The translations under genes were made by a program, and so were the position numbers. The notes beneath the pieces are model-generated. The model did not search any database. It worked only from the letters and a program-made list of their open reading frames with translations, and had not been told where the DNA came from. Positions 14,979 to 23,656 of a stretch of DNA of 48,679 bases are shown here, one piece after another (the first letter of the stretch is position 1; every line of letters starts with the position of its first letter). Source of the DNA: CBIFWW01 sp966186435 (lineage in GTDB: Bacteria; Pseudomonadota; Gammaproteobacteria; Enterobacterales; Enterobacteriaceae); assembly GCA_966186435.1 (NCBI GenBank), contig CBIFWW010000007.1, forward strand, positions 1 through 48,679. Reading direction: 5' to 3'.

Positions 14979-17174
14979 TTAACTTTCAGAGGGATCTACG
15001 TCGAGATACCACTTCACCTTTCGGGCTTCCGGCAGGGTATTTACCAGCGCCATTGCCCCGCTGACTATGCGTTGGAGTTTGGCACGGGAAGGGTGTTGTA
15101 GCAGTAATTGCCAGCGGAAACGCCCCCCGCGCTTAGGCTGCAAAGCCGGCACCGGCCCCATTAGCCACAGCTGGTTATCCGCCATTGGGCTGGCCTGGAG
15201 CAAATTGCGCAGTTGCTGAAGAAACAGCGGGGCCTGCTGATTGTTATGATCTTCCGCCCGAATCAAAACGTGGCTGCTCCAGGGGGGCAGCTGAACGCTC
15301 TGGCGCTCGGCGAGTGCCTGCTGCGCCCAGGCGTCATAGCCTTGATGGAGCAAAGTCTGGAGCAATGGGTGCTCCGGATGGTGGGTTTGCAGCACCACTT
15401 CACCGGCTTTCCCCGCCCGGCCTGCCCGGCCAGAAACCTGGGTATAAAGCTGGGCGAAGCGTTCTGGCGCACGGAAATCCGCAGAAAATAACGCACCATC
15501 CACATCCAGTAATGCCACCAAAGTAACGTCCGGGAAGTGGTGGCCCTTAGCCAGCATCTGGGTTCCGATCAAGATACGGGCACCGCCCCGATGCACCTCC
15601 GCCAACTGTTGCTCAAGGGCACCTTTACGGCTGGTGGTATCGCGGTCGATACGGGAGAGCGCCACCCCCGGAAATATCGGCCCCAGGCTTTGCTCAAGCT
15701 GCTCAGTGCCCATCCCCACCGGTACCAGATGGGTGGAGCCGCAGCTTGGACATTGTGGCGGCACCGGGCGCTGGCTGTCGCAATGGTGGCAACGCAGCTG
15801 GCGATGGCTTTGATGGAAGGTGTAGTAATGGTCGCAGCGCGGGCATTCGGCAATCCAGCCGCAGTCATGGCACAACAACGCCGGGGCAAACCCGCGCCTG
15901 TTAAGGAACAGGATCACCTGATTGTCGGCTTTTAGGTGCTGGCGCATCCTGGCGATCAGCGCGGGGGCCAGCCCCGCCTGGAGCTGTTGCCCTTTGAGAT
16001 CAACCACATGCTGCGCCGCCGGGCGGGCATTGCCGGCCCGCTTGGTTAAGGTCAGACGATGGTATTTCCCTACCCGGACATTATGCAGCGATTCCAGCGC
16101 CGGGGTGGCGGTGCCCATAATAATCGGCAGGCCTTCGCTATGGGCGCGGAACACCGCCAAATCGCGGGCGTGATAGCGCCAGCCTTCCTGCTGCTTGTAG
16201 GAACTGTCGTGCTCTTCATCAATCACAATCACCCCAAGGTTTTTAAAGGGGGTGAACAGGGCAGAGCGTGTGCCGATGACGATGGCCGCTTCACCGCTGC
16301 TGGCTTTCAGCCAGGTGGCTAAGCGCTCGCTGTCATTCAAGCCGGAGTGCAGCACTTCTACCGGCGCATTAAAACGCTCCCGGAAGCGGGCGATGGTTTG
16401 TGGGGTCAGGCCGATTTCCGGTACCAGCACCAGAGCCTGGCGGCCTTTTGCCAGCACGTTTTCCAGAATGCTTAGGTAGACCTCGGTTTTACCGGAGCCG
16501 GTGATCCCCTCCAGTAGCCAGGCGGCAAAATTATCCAGGCTGCTATGTACTGCACCCACCGCCGTAGCTTGCTCGGTATTCAGGCGTAGCCTGTCGGCAG
16601 AAACCCTAAAACCCGGGCACCAGTCATGGGTTCCCGGCAACTCGCTGCGTAAATCGCACAGCCCTTTGGTGCGCAGCGCCTGCAGTGCGCTTTCAGCAAT
16701 ATCCGCTTCGGCTACTTGATGGCGCCAAAGATGGCCGTGGCGAAGAGCAGACAGCGCTTGCTGTTGCTTGGGGGCACGCTTTAGGGTGTTGATATCCGTC
16801 GCCATGCCTTGCTCAGTGGCATACCAGTACCAAAGGGGTGCGGCATGGGCCGGTTTACCCTGGCGCAACAGCACCGGCAAAGCATGGAACAATACCTCGC
16901 CGAGAGGGTGATGGTAATAATCTGCGGCCCAGAGCAGTAGCTTCCATAAAGAAGATGGGAACAAGGATGTACCATCGAGCACTTCTGCCACGGGTTTTAG
17001 ATCTTTCAGCGCAAGTTCACTGTTATCGCTTTGCTGAACCACTAATCCCGTCATGGTGCGCTTGCCAAAAGGGACCTGCACCCGGGCGCCGGGCGCCACC
17101 TGCATTCCATCAGGGATCAGGTAATCGAAGGTTCGGTCCAGGGGGACGGGCAGGGCAACGCGTGCGACGGTCAT
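14979..17174 (-). CDS. priA: Primosomal helicase PriA
   Basis: 3'-to-5' superfamily 2 helicase that recognises stalled forks and loads PriB, DnaT and DnaB for replication restart. The 731-residue protein has the N-terminal 3'-end-binding domain, Walker A GITGSGKTEVYL, Walker B VIVIDEEHDSSYKQQ, and a zinc-binding insert with four paired cysteine sites (CHDCGWIAECPRC and CHHCDSQRP..CPSC). Motifs IGTQMLAKGHHFPDV and QVSGRAGRAGK follow in the second RecA lobe. Length matches E. coli (732). It diverges from rpmE. Confidence 0.98.
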   Translation of the reverse strand: MTVARVALPVPLDRTFDYLIPDGMQVAPGARVQVPFGKRTMTGLVVQQSDNSELALKDLKPVAEVLDGTSLFPSSLWKLLLWAADYYHHPLGEVLFHALPVLLRQGKPAHAAPLWYWYATEQGMATDINTLKRAPKQQQALSALRHGHLWRHQVAEADIAESALQALRTKGLCDLRSELPGTHDWCPGFRVSADRLRLNTEQATAVGAVHSSLDNFAAWLLEGITGSGKTEVYLSILENVLAKGRQALVLVPEIGLTPQTIARFRERFNAPVEVLHSGLNDSERLATWLKASSGEAAIVIGTRSALFTPFKNLGVIVIDEEHDSSYKQQEGWRYHARDLAVFRAHSEGLPIIMGTATPALESLHNVRVGKYHRLTLTKRAGNARPAAQHVVDLKGQQLQAGLAPALIARMRQHLKADNQVILFLNRRGFAPALLCHDCGWIAECPRCDHYYTFHQSHRQLRCHHCDSQRPVPPQCPSCGSTHLVPVGMGTEQLEQSLGPIFPGVALSRIDRDTTSRKGALEQQLAEVHRGGARILIGTQMLAKGHHFPDVTLVALLDVDGALFSADFRAPERFAQLYTQVSGRAGRAGKAGEVVLQTHHPEHPLLQTLLHQGYDAWAQQALAERQSVQLPPWSSHVLIRAEDHNNQQAPLFLQQLRNLLQASPMADNQLWLMGPVPALQPKRGGRFRWQLLLQHPSRAKLQRIVSGAMALVNTLPEARKVKWYLDVDPSES

Positions 17175-17381
17175 TCACACTCCGGGCTGAAAAAAAAGAC
17201 GCCACAGTGTACACTGTGTATGGAAGAAATGGCGGACAGGATTGCATACGGTGAAGAGATTCTGTATGATTCGCCGCCTTTGGTGTACTCAGGTGCAGCC
17301 AAAAAACTCACTTTATCAACATCGCGTGGTGTCTGGCGTTAGGGCTGGAAGAGCGACGCGGCCTTTACAGAGGTTTTTTCC
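17175..17381. promoter_or_regulatory. Divergent priA / rpmE control region with 16-bp palindrome
   Basis: A perfect 16-base palindrome CACAGTGTACACTGTG occupies 17203-17218, about 30 bases upstream of priA and about 165 upstream of rpmE. The right part (about 17290-17375) is a G+C-rich rpmE leader able to form stems. L31 is known to regulate its own leader in E. coli, but I cannot confirm the structure here. Confidence 0.5.
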
Positions 17382-17594
17382 ATGAAAAAAGGTATTCACC
17401 CTAATTACGCAGAAATTACTGCAACTTGTTCTTGCGGTAACGTTATCAAAACTCACTCAACCGTGGGTCACGACCTGAACCTGGACGTATGCGGCAAATG
17501 CCACCCGTTCTACACTGGTAAACAACGTCAGGTTGATACCGGCGGTCGTGTTGATCGTTTCAACAAACGTTTCAGCATCCCAAGCAGCAAATAA
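17382..17594 (+). CDS. rpmE: Ribosomal protein bL31 (zinc-binding form)
   Basis: Large-subunit protein bridging the two ribosomal subunits. The 70-residue sequence retains the zinc cysteines CSCG (residues 16 and 18) and CGKC (37 and 40), so it is the C+ form, replaceable under zinc limitation by a paralogue elsewhere. Length and ends (MKKGIHPNYAEIT ... FNKRFSIPSSK) match E. coli. A strong terminator follows. The E. coli neighbour yiiX is absent; metJ comes directly after, convergent. Confidence 0.98.
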   Translation: MKKGIHPNYAEITATCSCGNVIKTHSTVGHDLNLDVCGKCHPFYTGKQRQVDTGGRVDRFNKRFSIPSSK

Positions 17595-17606
17595 GTTGCT
17601 TGAATC

Positions 17607-17635
17607 GAAAAAAGGCGCCTGTGGCGCCTATTTTG
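17607..17635. terminator. Terminator between rpmE and metJ
   Basis: Stem AGGCGCC (17613-17619), loop TGT, GGCGCCT (17623-17629), preceded by six A and followed by ATTTTG. Suited to both convergent genes, stronger for metJ. Confidence 0.87.
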
Positions 17636-17645
17636 CTTTCTGGAA

Positions 17646-17963
17646 TTAGTATTCCCAGCTCTCCGGGTCGATCCCCAGTTCGCGCATGATAATTTTCGCT
17701 GCTTCCGGGATTTCGTCACTACGCTCTTTGCGCAGATCTTCATCGTTTGGCAGCGGTTGGCCGGTGAAGGCATGCAAGAATGCCTCACACAACAGTTCAC
17801 TATTAGTCGCGTGACGCAGGTTATTGACCTGACGACGGGTGCGTTCATCAGTGAGGATTTTTAACACCTTCAGAGGAATGGACACCGTAATTTTCTTTAC
17901 TTGTTCACTCTTCTTACCGTGCTCAGCGTAAGGGCTGATATATTCGCCGCTCCATTCAGCCAT
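17646..17963 (-). CDS. metJ: Methionine repressor MetJ
   Basis: Ribbon-helix-helix dimer that binds tandem 8-bp met boxes when loaded with S-adenosylmethionine. At 105 residues it equals E. coli MetJ. The DNA-contacting beta strand KKITVSIPLKVL and following helices (DERTRRQVNNLRHATNSELLCEAFLHAFTG) are intact. Divergent from metB across 260 bases that hold clear met boxes, so it probably represses metBL and itself. metF, further downstream, has its own box array. Confidence 0.98.
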   Translation of the reverse strand: MAEWSGEYISPYAEHGKKSEQVKKITVSIPLKVLKILTDERTRRQVNNLRHATNSELLCEAFLHAFTGQPLPNDEDLRKERSDEIPEAAKIIMRELGIDPESWEY

Positions 17964-18094
17964 GGTTTACCTTGATCCTCTCAACATTGGAAGAATGCAT
18001 TCACCCGGGTAGGGCTACAGCATATAAATTATGGTTTCGGTGCGGATTATACCGTGCATAGCGGCGACACACCGTTGTCTTAAGCATACAATTT

Positions 18095-18110
18095 TAACGT
18101 CTAATGTCCG
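18095..18110. promoter_or_regulatory. Pair of MetJ boxes proximal to metJ
   Basis: Two adjacent octamers TAACGTCT and AATGTCCG resemble the AGACGTCT met box. They lie about 130 bases upstream of metJ and could mediate autoregulation. Confidence 0.5.
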
Positions 18111-18130
18111 TTTTCTCAATCTATACGCAA

Positions 18131-18162
18131 AGAAGTTTAGATGTCCAGATGTATTGACGTCC
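18131..18162. promoter_or_regulatory. Four tandem MetJ boxes upstream of metB
   Basis: Octamers AGAAGTTT, AGATGTCC, AGATGTAT and TGACGTCC follow head-to-tail with exact 8-base periodicity. They match the AGACGTCT consensus at five, six, five and six positions. The array ends 61 bases before the metB start. Confidence 0.85.
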
Positions 18163-18223
18163 ATAATGTGAATGTTTACTCTGAAAGCCGACTTTCATCC
18201 TCCATGCCAGGAAGCCAGCGAAC

Positions 18224-19384
18224 ATGACCCGTAAACAGGCCACCATCGCAGTACGTAGCGGTTTGAACGACGATGAGCAGTATGGCTGCGTTGTTCCCCC
18301 CATTCACCTGTCCAGCACCTATAACTTCACCGGATTTAATGAACCGCGCGCACACGATTACTCTCGCCGCGGCAATCCAACCCGTGACGTTGTGCAGCGG
18401 GCATTGGCCGAGCTGGAAGGCGGTGCCGGGGCGGTACTGACCAACACCGGTATGTCAGCGATTCATTTGGTGACCACGGTGTATCTCAAACCAGGTGACC
18501 TGCTGGTTGCTCCCCATGATTGCTACGGCGGCAGTTACCGTTTATTTGATAGCCTGGAAAAACGCGGTTGCTACCGAGTTTTATTTGTCGATCAAGGCGA
18601 TGAAGCGGCGCTGAAGGCCGCCCTGGCAGAAAAACCACGGCTGGTATTGGTAGAAAGCCCAAGCAACCCATTGTTGCGGGTGGTAGATATTGCGAAAATC
18701 TGCGGGCTGGCCCGTGAAGTCGGGGCCATAAGCGTAGTGGATAACACCTTCCTTAGTCCGGCGTTACAAAATCCACTGGCTCTGGGGGCCGACCTGGTGC
18801 TCCATTCCTGTACCAAATATCTGAATGGTCACTCAGATGTGGTGGCCGGGGTGGTGATTGCCCGGGATCAAGAAGCCGTGACCGAACTGGCCTGGTGGGC
18901 CAATAATATCGGCGTAACCGGCGGGGCATTCGATAGCTATCTGTTATTACGTGGCTTGCGCACCTTAGGCCCACGTATGGATGTGGCCCAACGCAATGCC
19001 CAGGCCATCGTTAATTTTTTGAAGTTTCAACCACTGGTGAAAAAGCTTTATCACCCGTCTTTACCGGAAAATGCAGGCCACGCTATCGCCGCGCGCCAGC
19101 AGAAAGGTTTTGGGGCAATGTTGAGCTTTGAACTCGACGGTGATGAGAGTACCCTGCGTCGCTTCCTGAGCGGGTTGTCACTGTTTACCTTGGCAGAATC
19201 CTTGGGTGGTGTGGAAAGCCTGATCTCCCACGCCGCCACCATGACCCACGCAGGCATGGCCCCGGAGGCGCGCGCCGCCGCCGGTATTTCCGAGACGCTA
19301 CTGCGCATCTCGGCAGGCATTGAAGATGGTGAAGATTTAATCGCCGATCTGGAACAAGCCTTCCGGTCGGCATCTGAGAGGTAA
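18224..19384 (+). CDS. metB: Cystathionine gamma-synthase
   Basis: PLP enzyme that condenses O-succinylhomoserine with cysteine to give cystathionine, the entry to transsulfuration. The 386-residue length equals E. coli MetB. The Cys/Met PLP fold is clear: YSRRGNPTRDVVQRALAELEGG, the cofactor region FLSPALQNPLALGADLV, and the Schiff-base lysine K198 in CTKYLNGHSD. The ATG at 18224 follows AGGAAG. Only two bases separate its stop from metL, so metBL is an operon. Expression is expected to be repressed by MetJ at the upstream boxes. Confidence 0.98.
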   Translation: MTRKQATIAVRSGLNDDEQYGCVVPPIHLSSTYNFTGFNEPRAHDYSRRGNPTRDVVQRALAELEGGAGAVLTNTGMSAIHLVTTVYLKPGDLLVAPHDCYGGSYRLFDSLEKRGCYRVLFVDQGDEAALKAALAEKPRLVLVESPSNPLLRVVDIAKICGLAREVGAISVVDNTFLSPALQNPLALGADLVLHSCTKYLNGHSDVVAGVVIARDQEAVTELAWWANNIGVTGGAFDSYLLLRGLRTLGPRMDVAQRNAQAIVNFLKFQPLVKKLYHPSLPENAGHAIAARQQKGFGAMLSFELDGDESTLRRFLSGLSLFTLAESLGGVESLISHAATMTHAGMAPEARAAAGISETLLRISAGIEDGEDLIADLEQAFRSASER

Positions 19385-19386
19385 GC

Positions 19387-21819
19387 ATGAGTGTTTCCGC
19401 CCAACCAGGGACAACGGCTCGACAACTACACAAATTCGGCGGCAGCAGCCTGGCCGATGCGAAGTGTTACCTGCGCGTAGCGGGCATTATGGCCGACCAC
19501 GCACAGCCGGGCGATATGATGGTGGTTTCTGCCGCAGGCAGTACCACCAACCAATTAATTAGCTGGCTGAAGCTCAGCCAGAGCGACCGGCTTTCCGCTC
19601 ATCAGGTGCAGCAAAACCTGCGGCGTTATCAGTGTGAGCTGATCGGTGGCCTGTTGCCGGCGAGCCAAGCGGAATTGCTGATTGACAGCTTTATCCGCGA
19701 TCTGGAACACCTGGCAGGGCTGCTGGACGGGAAAATTAGCGAAGCGGTGTATGCCGAAGTCGTGGGTCACGGTGAGGTATGGTCTGCCCGTCTGATGGCG
19801 GCAGTGCTAAACCAGCAAGGGATGGAATCTGCCTGGCTGGATGCCCGGGACTTTATGCGTGCAGAGCGTGCCGCCCAGCCTCAAGTCAATGAAGGCTTAT
19901 CCTACCCGCTGTTACAGCAGTTGCTGGCACAGCATCCTAATAAACGCATCGTGGTGACCGGCTTTATCTGCCGCAACAATGCCGGGGAAACCGTCTTGTT
20001 GGGCCGTAATGGTTCCGACTATTCAGCGACGCAAATCGGTGCGCTGGCCGGGGTTTCCCGCGTCACCATCTGGAGCGATGTTGCCGGGGTCTACAGCGCC
20101 GATCCACGTAAAGTGAAAGATGCCTGCCTGCTGCCGCTGTTGCGCCTGGATGAAGCCAGTGAGTTGGCCCGTCTGGCGGCCCCGGTACTGCACGCCCGCA
20201 CCCTTCAACCGGTTTCCGGGAGCGATATCGATCTTCAGCTGCGCTGTAGCTACCACCCGGATCAGGGGTCTACCCGTATTGAGCGGGTGCTGGCCTCCGG
20301 CACCGGTGCACGGATCGTCACCAGCCATGATGACGTGTGCCTGATTGAATATCAGGTGCCTGAGCATGTGGACTTTAAACTGGCTCATCATGAGCTGGAT
20401 GCCGCCCTGAGTCGGGCGCAGATGCGCCCACTGGCGGTAGGCGTCCATCCCGATCGTCACCTGTTGCAACTGTGCTTCACTTCCGAAGTCGTGGGCAGCG
20501 CCCTGGCTTCACTGGATGAGTCTGCCTTGCCGGGTGCGCTGCGCCTGCGTGAAGGCCTGGCACTGGTGGCTATGGTGGGGGCTGGCGTGGCCCGGAACCC
20601 GCTGCATGGTCACCGCTTCTGGCAGCAGCTAAAAGATCAGCCGGTAGAGTTCGTCTGGCAGTCCGAGGATAACATCAGCCTGGTGGCAGTGCTGCGCGTC
20701 GGCCCGACAGTCAGCCTGATTCAGGGCCTGCATACATCATTGTTCCGTGCTGAAAAACGCGTGGGCCTGGTACTATTTGGTAAAGGTAACATTGGCTCCC
20801 GCTGGCTGGAGCTGTTTGCCCGGGAGCAGGAAACGCTCTCCGCTCGCACCGGTATGGAGTTTGTGCTGGCCGGGGTGGTGGATAGCAGCCGTAGCCTGTT
20901 GAGCTATGACGGGCTGGATGCCAGCCGGGCCTTAGCCTTCTTTAATGATGAGGCGGTTGAACAGGACGAAGAATCCCTGTTCTTATGGATGCGCGCGCAC
21001 CCTTACGACGATCTGGTGGTACTGGATGTCACCGCCAGCGCCCAGCTGGCCGAGCAGTATCTGGATTTCGCTAGTCATGGCTTCCACGTTATCAGTGCCA
21101 ATAAACTGGCCGGGGCCAGCAGCAGTGATAACTATCGCCAAATTCGCGATGCTTTCGCTAAAACCGGGCGTCAGTGGCTGTATAACGCCACGGTAGGCGC
21201 CGGGCTGCCGGTTAACCACACTGTGCGGGATCTACGCGATAGCGGGGATGCCATTCTGTCCCTGAGCGGGATTTTCTCCGGCACCTTGTCCTGGCTGTTC
21301 CTGCAATTCGATGGCTCCGTGCCTTTTACCGAGCTGGTGGATCAGGCCTGGCAGCAAGGCTTAACCGAGCCAGACCCGCGGGAAGACTTATCCGGCCATG
21401 ACGTGATGCGTAAGCTGGTGATCCTGGCCCGTGAAGCGGGTTATGACATCGAGCCGGATCAAGTGCGGGTGGAATCACTGGTGCCAGCGGGCTGTGAAAA
21501 TGGCTCCGTGGATCATTTCTTTGAAAATGGCGATGAGTTGAACGAGCAAATGGTGCAGCGGCTGGAAGCGGCCCAGGAGATGGGGCTGGTTCTACGATAC
21601 GTGGCCCGCTTTGATGCCACCGGTAAGGCGCGGGTGGGGGTTGAGGCGGTGCGTGCTGAACACCCGCTGGCATCTTTACTGCCTTGCGATAACGTATTTG
21701 CCATCGAAAGCCGCTGGTATCGCGATAATCCGCTGGTGATCCGTGGCCCGGGGGCTGGCCGTGATGTCACCGCCGGGGCTATCCAGTCGGATCTCAACCG
21801 GCTGGCGCAACTGCTGTAA
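19387..21819 (+). CDS. metL: Bifunctional aspartokinase II / homoserine dehydrogenase II
   Basis: Catalyses the first and third steps from aspartate toward methionine. The 810-residue fusion has an N-terminal aspartokinase domain (HKFGGSSLADAKCYLRVAG; catalytic and nucleotide segment VLLGRNGSDYSATQIGALAG), a central ACT-like linker, and a C-terminal homoserine dehydrogenase domain beginning at RVGLVLFGKGNIGSRWLELF, with the active-site segment TVGAGLPV and the motif LSGIFSGTLSWLF. Length matches E. coli MetL (810). Second gene of metBL, with GAGAGG as ribosome site inside the end of metB. An intrinsic terminator follows. Confidence 0.98.
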   Translation: MSVSAQPGTTARQLHKFGGSSLADAKCYLRVAGIMADHAQPGDMMVVSAAGSTTNQLISWLKLSQSDRLSAHQVQQNLRRYQCELIGGLLPASQAELLIDSFIRDLEHLAGLLDGKISEAVYAEVVGHGEVWSARLMAAVLNQQGMESAWLDARDFMRAERAAQPQVNEGLSYPLLQQLLAQHPNKRIVVTGFICRNNAGETVLLGRNGSDYSATQIGALAGVSRVTIWSDVAGVYSADPRKVKDACLLPLLRLDEASELARLAAPVLHARTLQPVSGSDIDLQLRCSYHPDQGSTRIERVLASGTGARIVTSHDDVCLIEYQVPEHVDFKLAHHELDAALSRAQMRPLAVGVHPDRHLLQLCFTSEVVGSALASLDESALPGALRLREGLALVAMVGAGVARNPLHGHRFWQQLKDQPVEFVWQSEDNISLVAVLRVGPTVSLIQGLHTSLFRAEKRVGLVLFGKGNIGSRWLELFAREQETLSARTGMEFVLAGVVDSSRSLLSYDGLDASRALAFFNDEAVEQDEESLFLWMRAHPYDDLVVLDVTASAQLAEQYLDFASHGFHVISANKLAGASSSDNYRQIRDAFAKTGRQWLYNATVGAGLPVNHTVRDLRDSGDAILSLSGIFSGTLSWLFLQFDGSVPFTELVDQAWQQGLTEPDPREDLSGHDVMRKLVILAREAGYDIEPDQVRVESLVPAGCENGSVDHFFENGDELNEQMVQRLEAAQEMGLVLRYVARFDATGKARVGVEAVRAEHPLASLLPCDNVFAIESRWYRDNPLVIRGPGAGRDVTAGAIQSDLNRLAQLL

Positions 21820-21825
21820 TCTTTG

Positions 21826-21850
21826 ACGGGCTGCTGATGCAGCCCGTTTT
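21826..21850 (+). terminator. Terminator of metBL
   Basis: Stem CGGGCTGC (21827-21834), loop TGAT, GCAGCCCG (21839-21846), then TTTTAC. It separates metBL from metF. Confidence 0.88.
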
Positions 21851-21966
21851 ACTCTCTGCCTTTACCCTAACTCCCTTCGCGATCACTATCCTGAACGAAT
21901 TTCAAGTTGCCTGAAAATTACTCACTCCTCATTGATGGTTTTTCCATTGACGAGATTGTGGTTTTT

Positions 21967-22006
21967 AGTCATCTTTACATCTGGACGTCTAAACGTATGG
22001 ATGTTC
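21967..22006. promoter_or_regulatory. Five tandem MetJ boxes upstream of metF
   Basis: Head-to-tail octamers AGTCATCT, TTACATCT, GGACGTCT, AAACGTAT and GGATGTTC. The central box matches the AGACGTCT consensus at seven of eight positions. The array ends 45 bases before the metF start. Confidence 0.85.
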
Positions 22007-22051
22007 ATAAAACACAACATACAATTATTACAATGATAGAAGGGGTAGGGT

Positions 22052-22948
22052 ATGAGCTTTTTTCACGCCAACCAGCGGGAAGCACTGAACCAGAGCCTTG
22101 CAGAATTGCAGGGACGGATTAATGTCTCTTTTGAATTTTTCCCGCCGCGCACCAGTGAAATGGAGCAAACCCTCTGGTCTTCCATCGATCGTTTAAGCAG
22201 CCTGAAGCCGAAATTTGTCTCGGTGACTTATGGGGCCAACTCAGGCGAGCGCGACCGTACCCACAGTATTATTAAAGGGATTAAGGAGCGTACAGGCCTG
22301 GAGGCCGCACCCCATCTGACCTGTATTGATGCCAGCGCCAACGAGCTACGCACCATTGCCCGGGATTACTGGAATAACGGTATTCGCCATATAGTGGCCC
22401 TGCGCGGGGATTTGCCCGGCGGGGCAGGCCACCCAGAAATGTATGCCAGCGATCTGGTGGCGTTATTAAAGGCCGAAGCGGATTTTGATATTTCCGTGGC
22501 GGCGTACCCGGAAGTCCACCCGGAGGCCAAAAGCCCCCAGGCCGATTTAATTAACCTCAAACGTAAAATTGATGCCGGTGCCAACCGCGCCATCACCCAG
22601 TTCTTCTTTGATGTGGAAAGCTACCTGCGCTTCCGCGACCGCTGTGTCGCCACCGGTATAGATGTTGAAATCGTGCCGGGGATCCTGCCGGTCAGTAACT
22701 ATAAGCAACTAAAAAAATTCGCTGGCCTGACTAACGTCCGGGTGCCGAAATGGATGGATGCCCAGTTTGACGGCCTGGAAGATGATGCCGAAACCCGCAA
22801 GCTGGTGGGGGCCAATATCGCCATGGATATGGTGAAGATCCTCAGCCGGGAGGGGGTTAAAGACTTCCATTTTTACACCCTGAACCGCGCCGAGTTGAGT
22901 TACGCCATTTGTCATACTCTGGGCGTCCGCCCCGCCTGCAAAGCATAA
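22052..22948 (+). CDS. metF: 5,10-methylenetetrahydrofolate reductase
   Basis: FAD enzyme that reduces methylene-THF to methyl-THF, the methyl donor for methionine synthase. The 298-residue TIM-barrel protein shows NVSFEFFPPRT with the catalytic glutamate, FVSVTYGANSGERDRT, HLTCIDAS, the substrate/FAD segment IVALRGDLPGG, and DAGANRAITQFFFD. Length is two residues more than E. coli MetF. The ribosome site GAAGGGG lies just before the ATG. MetJ boxes immediately upstream indicate repression by SAM-MetJ. In E. coli katG follows; here the convergent fsaB follows at once. Confidence 0.98.
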   Translation: MSFFHANQREALNQSLAELQGRINVSFEFFPPRTSEMEQTLWSSIDRLSSLKPKFVSVTYGANSGERDRTHSIIKGIKERTGLEAAPHLTCIDASANELRTIARDYWNNGIRHIVALRGDLPGGAGHPEMYASDLVALLKAEADFDISVAAYPEVHPEAKSPQADLINLKRKIDAGANRAITQFFFDVESYLRFRDRCVATGIDVEIVPGILPVSNYKQLKKFAGLTNVRVPKWMDAQFDGLEDDAETRKLVGANIAMDMVKILSREGVKDFHFYTLNRAELSYAICHTLGVRPACKA

Positions 22949-22950
22949 AA

Positions 22951-22972
22951 CTAAGGGGCCACGGCCCCTTAG
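22951..22972. terminator. Terminator between metF and fsaB
   Basis: Ten-pair stem CTAAGGGGCC (22951-22960) and GGCCCCTTAG (22963-22972). On the minus strand it is followed by TTTTATG, so it best serves the ptsA-fsaB transcript, and it also closes metF. No gene beyond fsaB shares that transcript. Confidence 0.8.
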
Positions 22973-22976
22973 TGGT

Positions 22977-23639
22977 TTACAGCTTTAATTCACCAAAGGC
23001 GTTTTGCCAGTCCTGCTCAAACTTAATTACCGCCGCCTCTACCGCCGGGGCTGCCAGCATTTGCTGGGCTACGTCCAGCGGCAGGGTGATGGCCTGGCAA
23101 CCGGTTAACAGGCAATCCAGTGCCTGGCGCGGTGTTTTAAAGCTGGCGGCCAGCACTTTGCATTGAGGGGCGTGAAGTTCCAGCAATGACTGCAACTCTG
23201 CCACCATCCCGATACCGTCCCCCCCTTGGGCATCAACCCGGTTAACATAAGGGGCCACGTAGGCCGCCCCCGCCAACGCCGCCAGTAACCCCTGTGCCGC
23301 ACTGTATACTGCGGTGCCGAGTGTTGGGATGCCTTTCACTTTTAGAAGCTTGATGGCGGCCAAACCCTCTGCCGTTACCGGGACTTTAACCACGATCCCC
23401 GGCAGGGTGTTATCCAGACGCTGGGCCTCTTTCACCATTCCGTCGGCATCCCGCGCCATAACTTGGGCAAAGAGCTTAGCCGATGGGCCTGCGGCATGTT
23501 GTAGCCGTGGCAGTACCTCCCAAAGAGATTCTTTACCCCCCGCGATAATGCTTGGGTTAGTGGTGACACCGCTAAGAGGGAAAATGCGCGCCAGACGCTC
23601 AACTTCAGCCACATTGGCGGTATCCAGATACAGTTCCAT
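22977..23639 (-). CDS. fsaB: Fructose-6-phosphate aldolase FsaB
   Basis: Class I aldolase of the transaldolase superfamily. The 220-residue protein equals E. coli FsaB (TalC). The Schiff-base lysine is K85 in GIVVKVPVTAEG, and the N-terminal MELYLDTANVAEVERL and SGVTTNPSI segments are typical. It was first known for splitting fructose-6-phosphate. It has more recently been reported to cleave 1-deoxyfructose-6-phosphate, the product of PflD-type lyases, into glyceraldehyde-3-phosphate and hydroxyacetone. It lies 17 bases after ptsA in the same operon. In E. coli gldA follows and reduces hydroxyacetone; here a terminator and metF follow instead. Confidence 0.95.
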   Translation of the reverse strand: MELYLDTANVAEVERLARIFPLSGVTTNPSIIAGGKESLWEVLPRLQHAAGPSAKLFAQVMARDADGMVKEAQRLDNTLPGIVVKVPVTAEGLAAIKLLKVKGIPTLGTAVYSAAQGLLAALAGAAYVAPYVNRVDAQGGDGIGMVAELQSLLELHAPQCKVLAASFKTPRQALDCLLTGCQAITLPLDVAQQMLAAPAVEAAVIKFEQDWQNAFGELKL

Positions 23640-23656
23640 GGTATGTCCTTACAAGG

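Noticed and set aside
15185..15526. Proline/glycine-rich open frame antisense to priA
   Set aside because: Low-complexity translation of a G+C-rich conserved gene; no independent signals.
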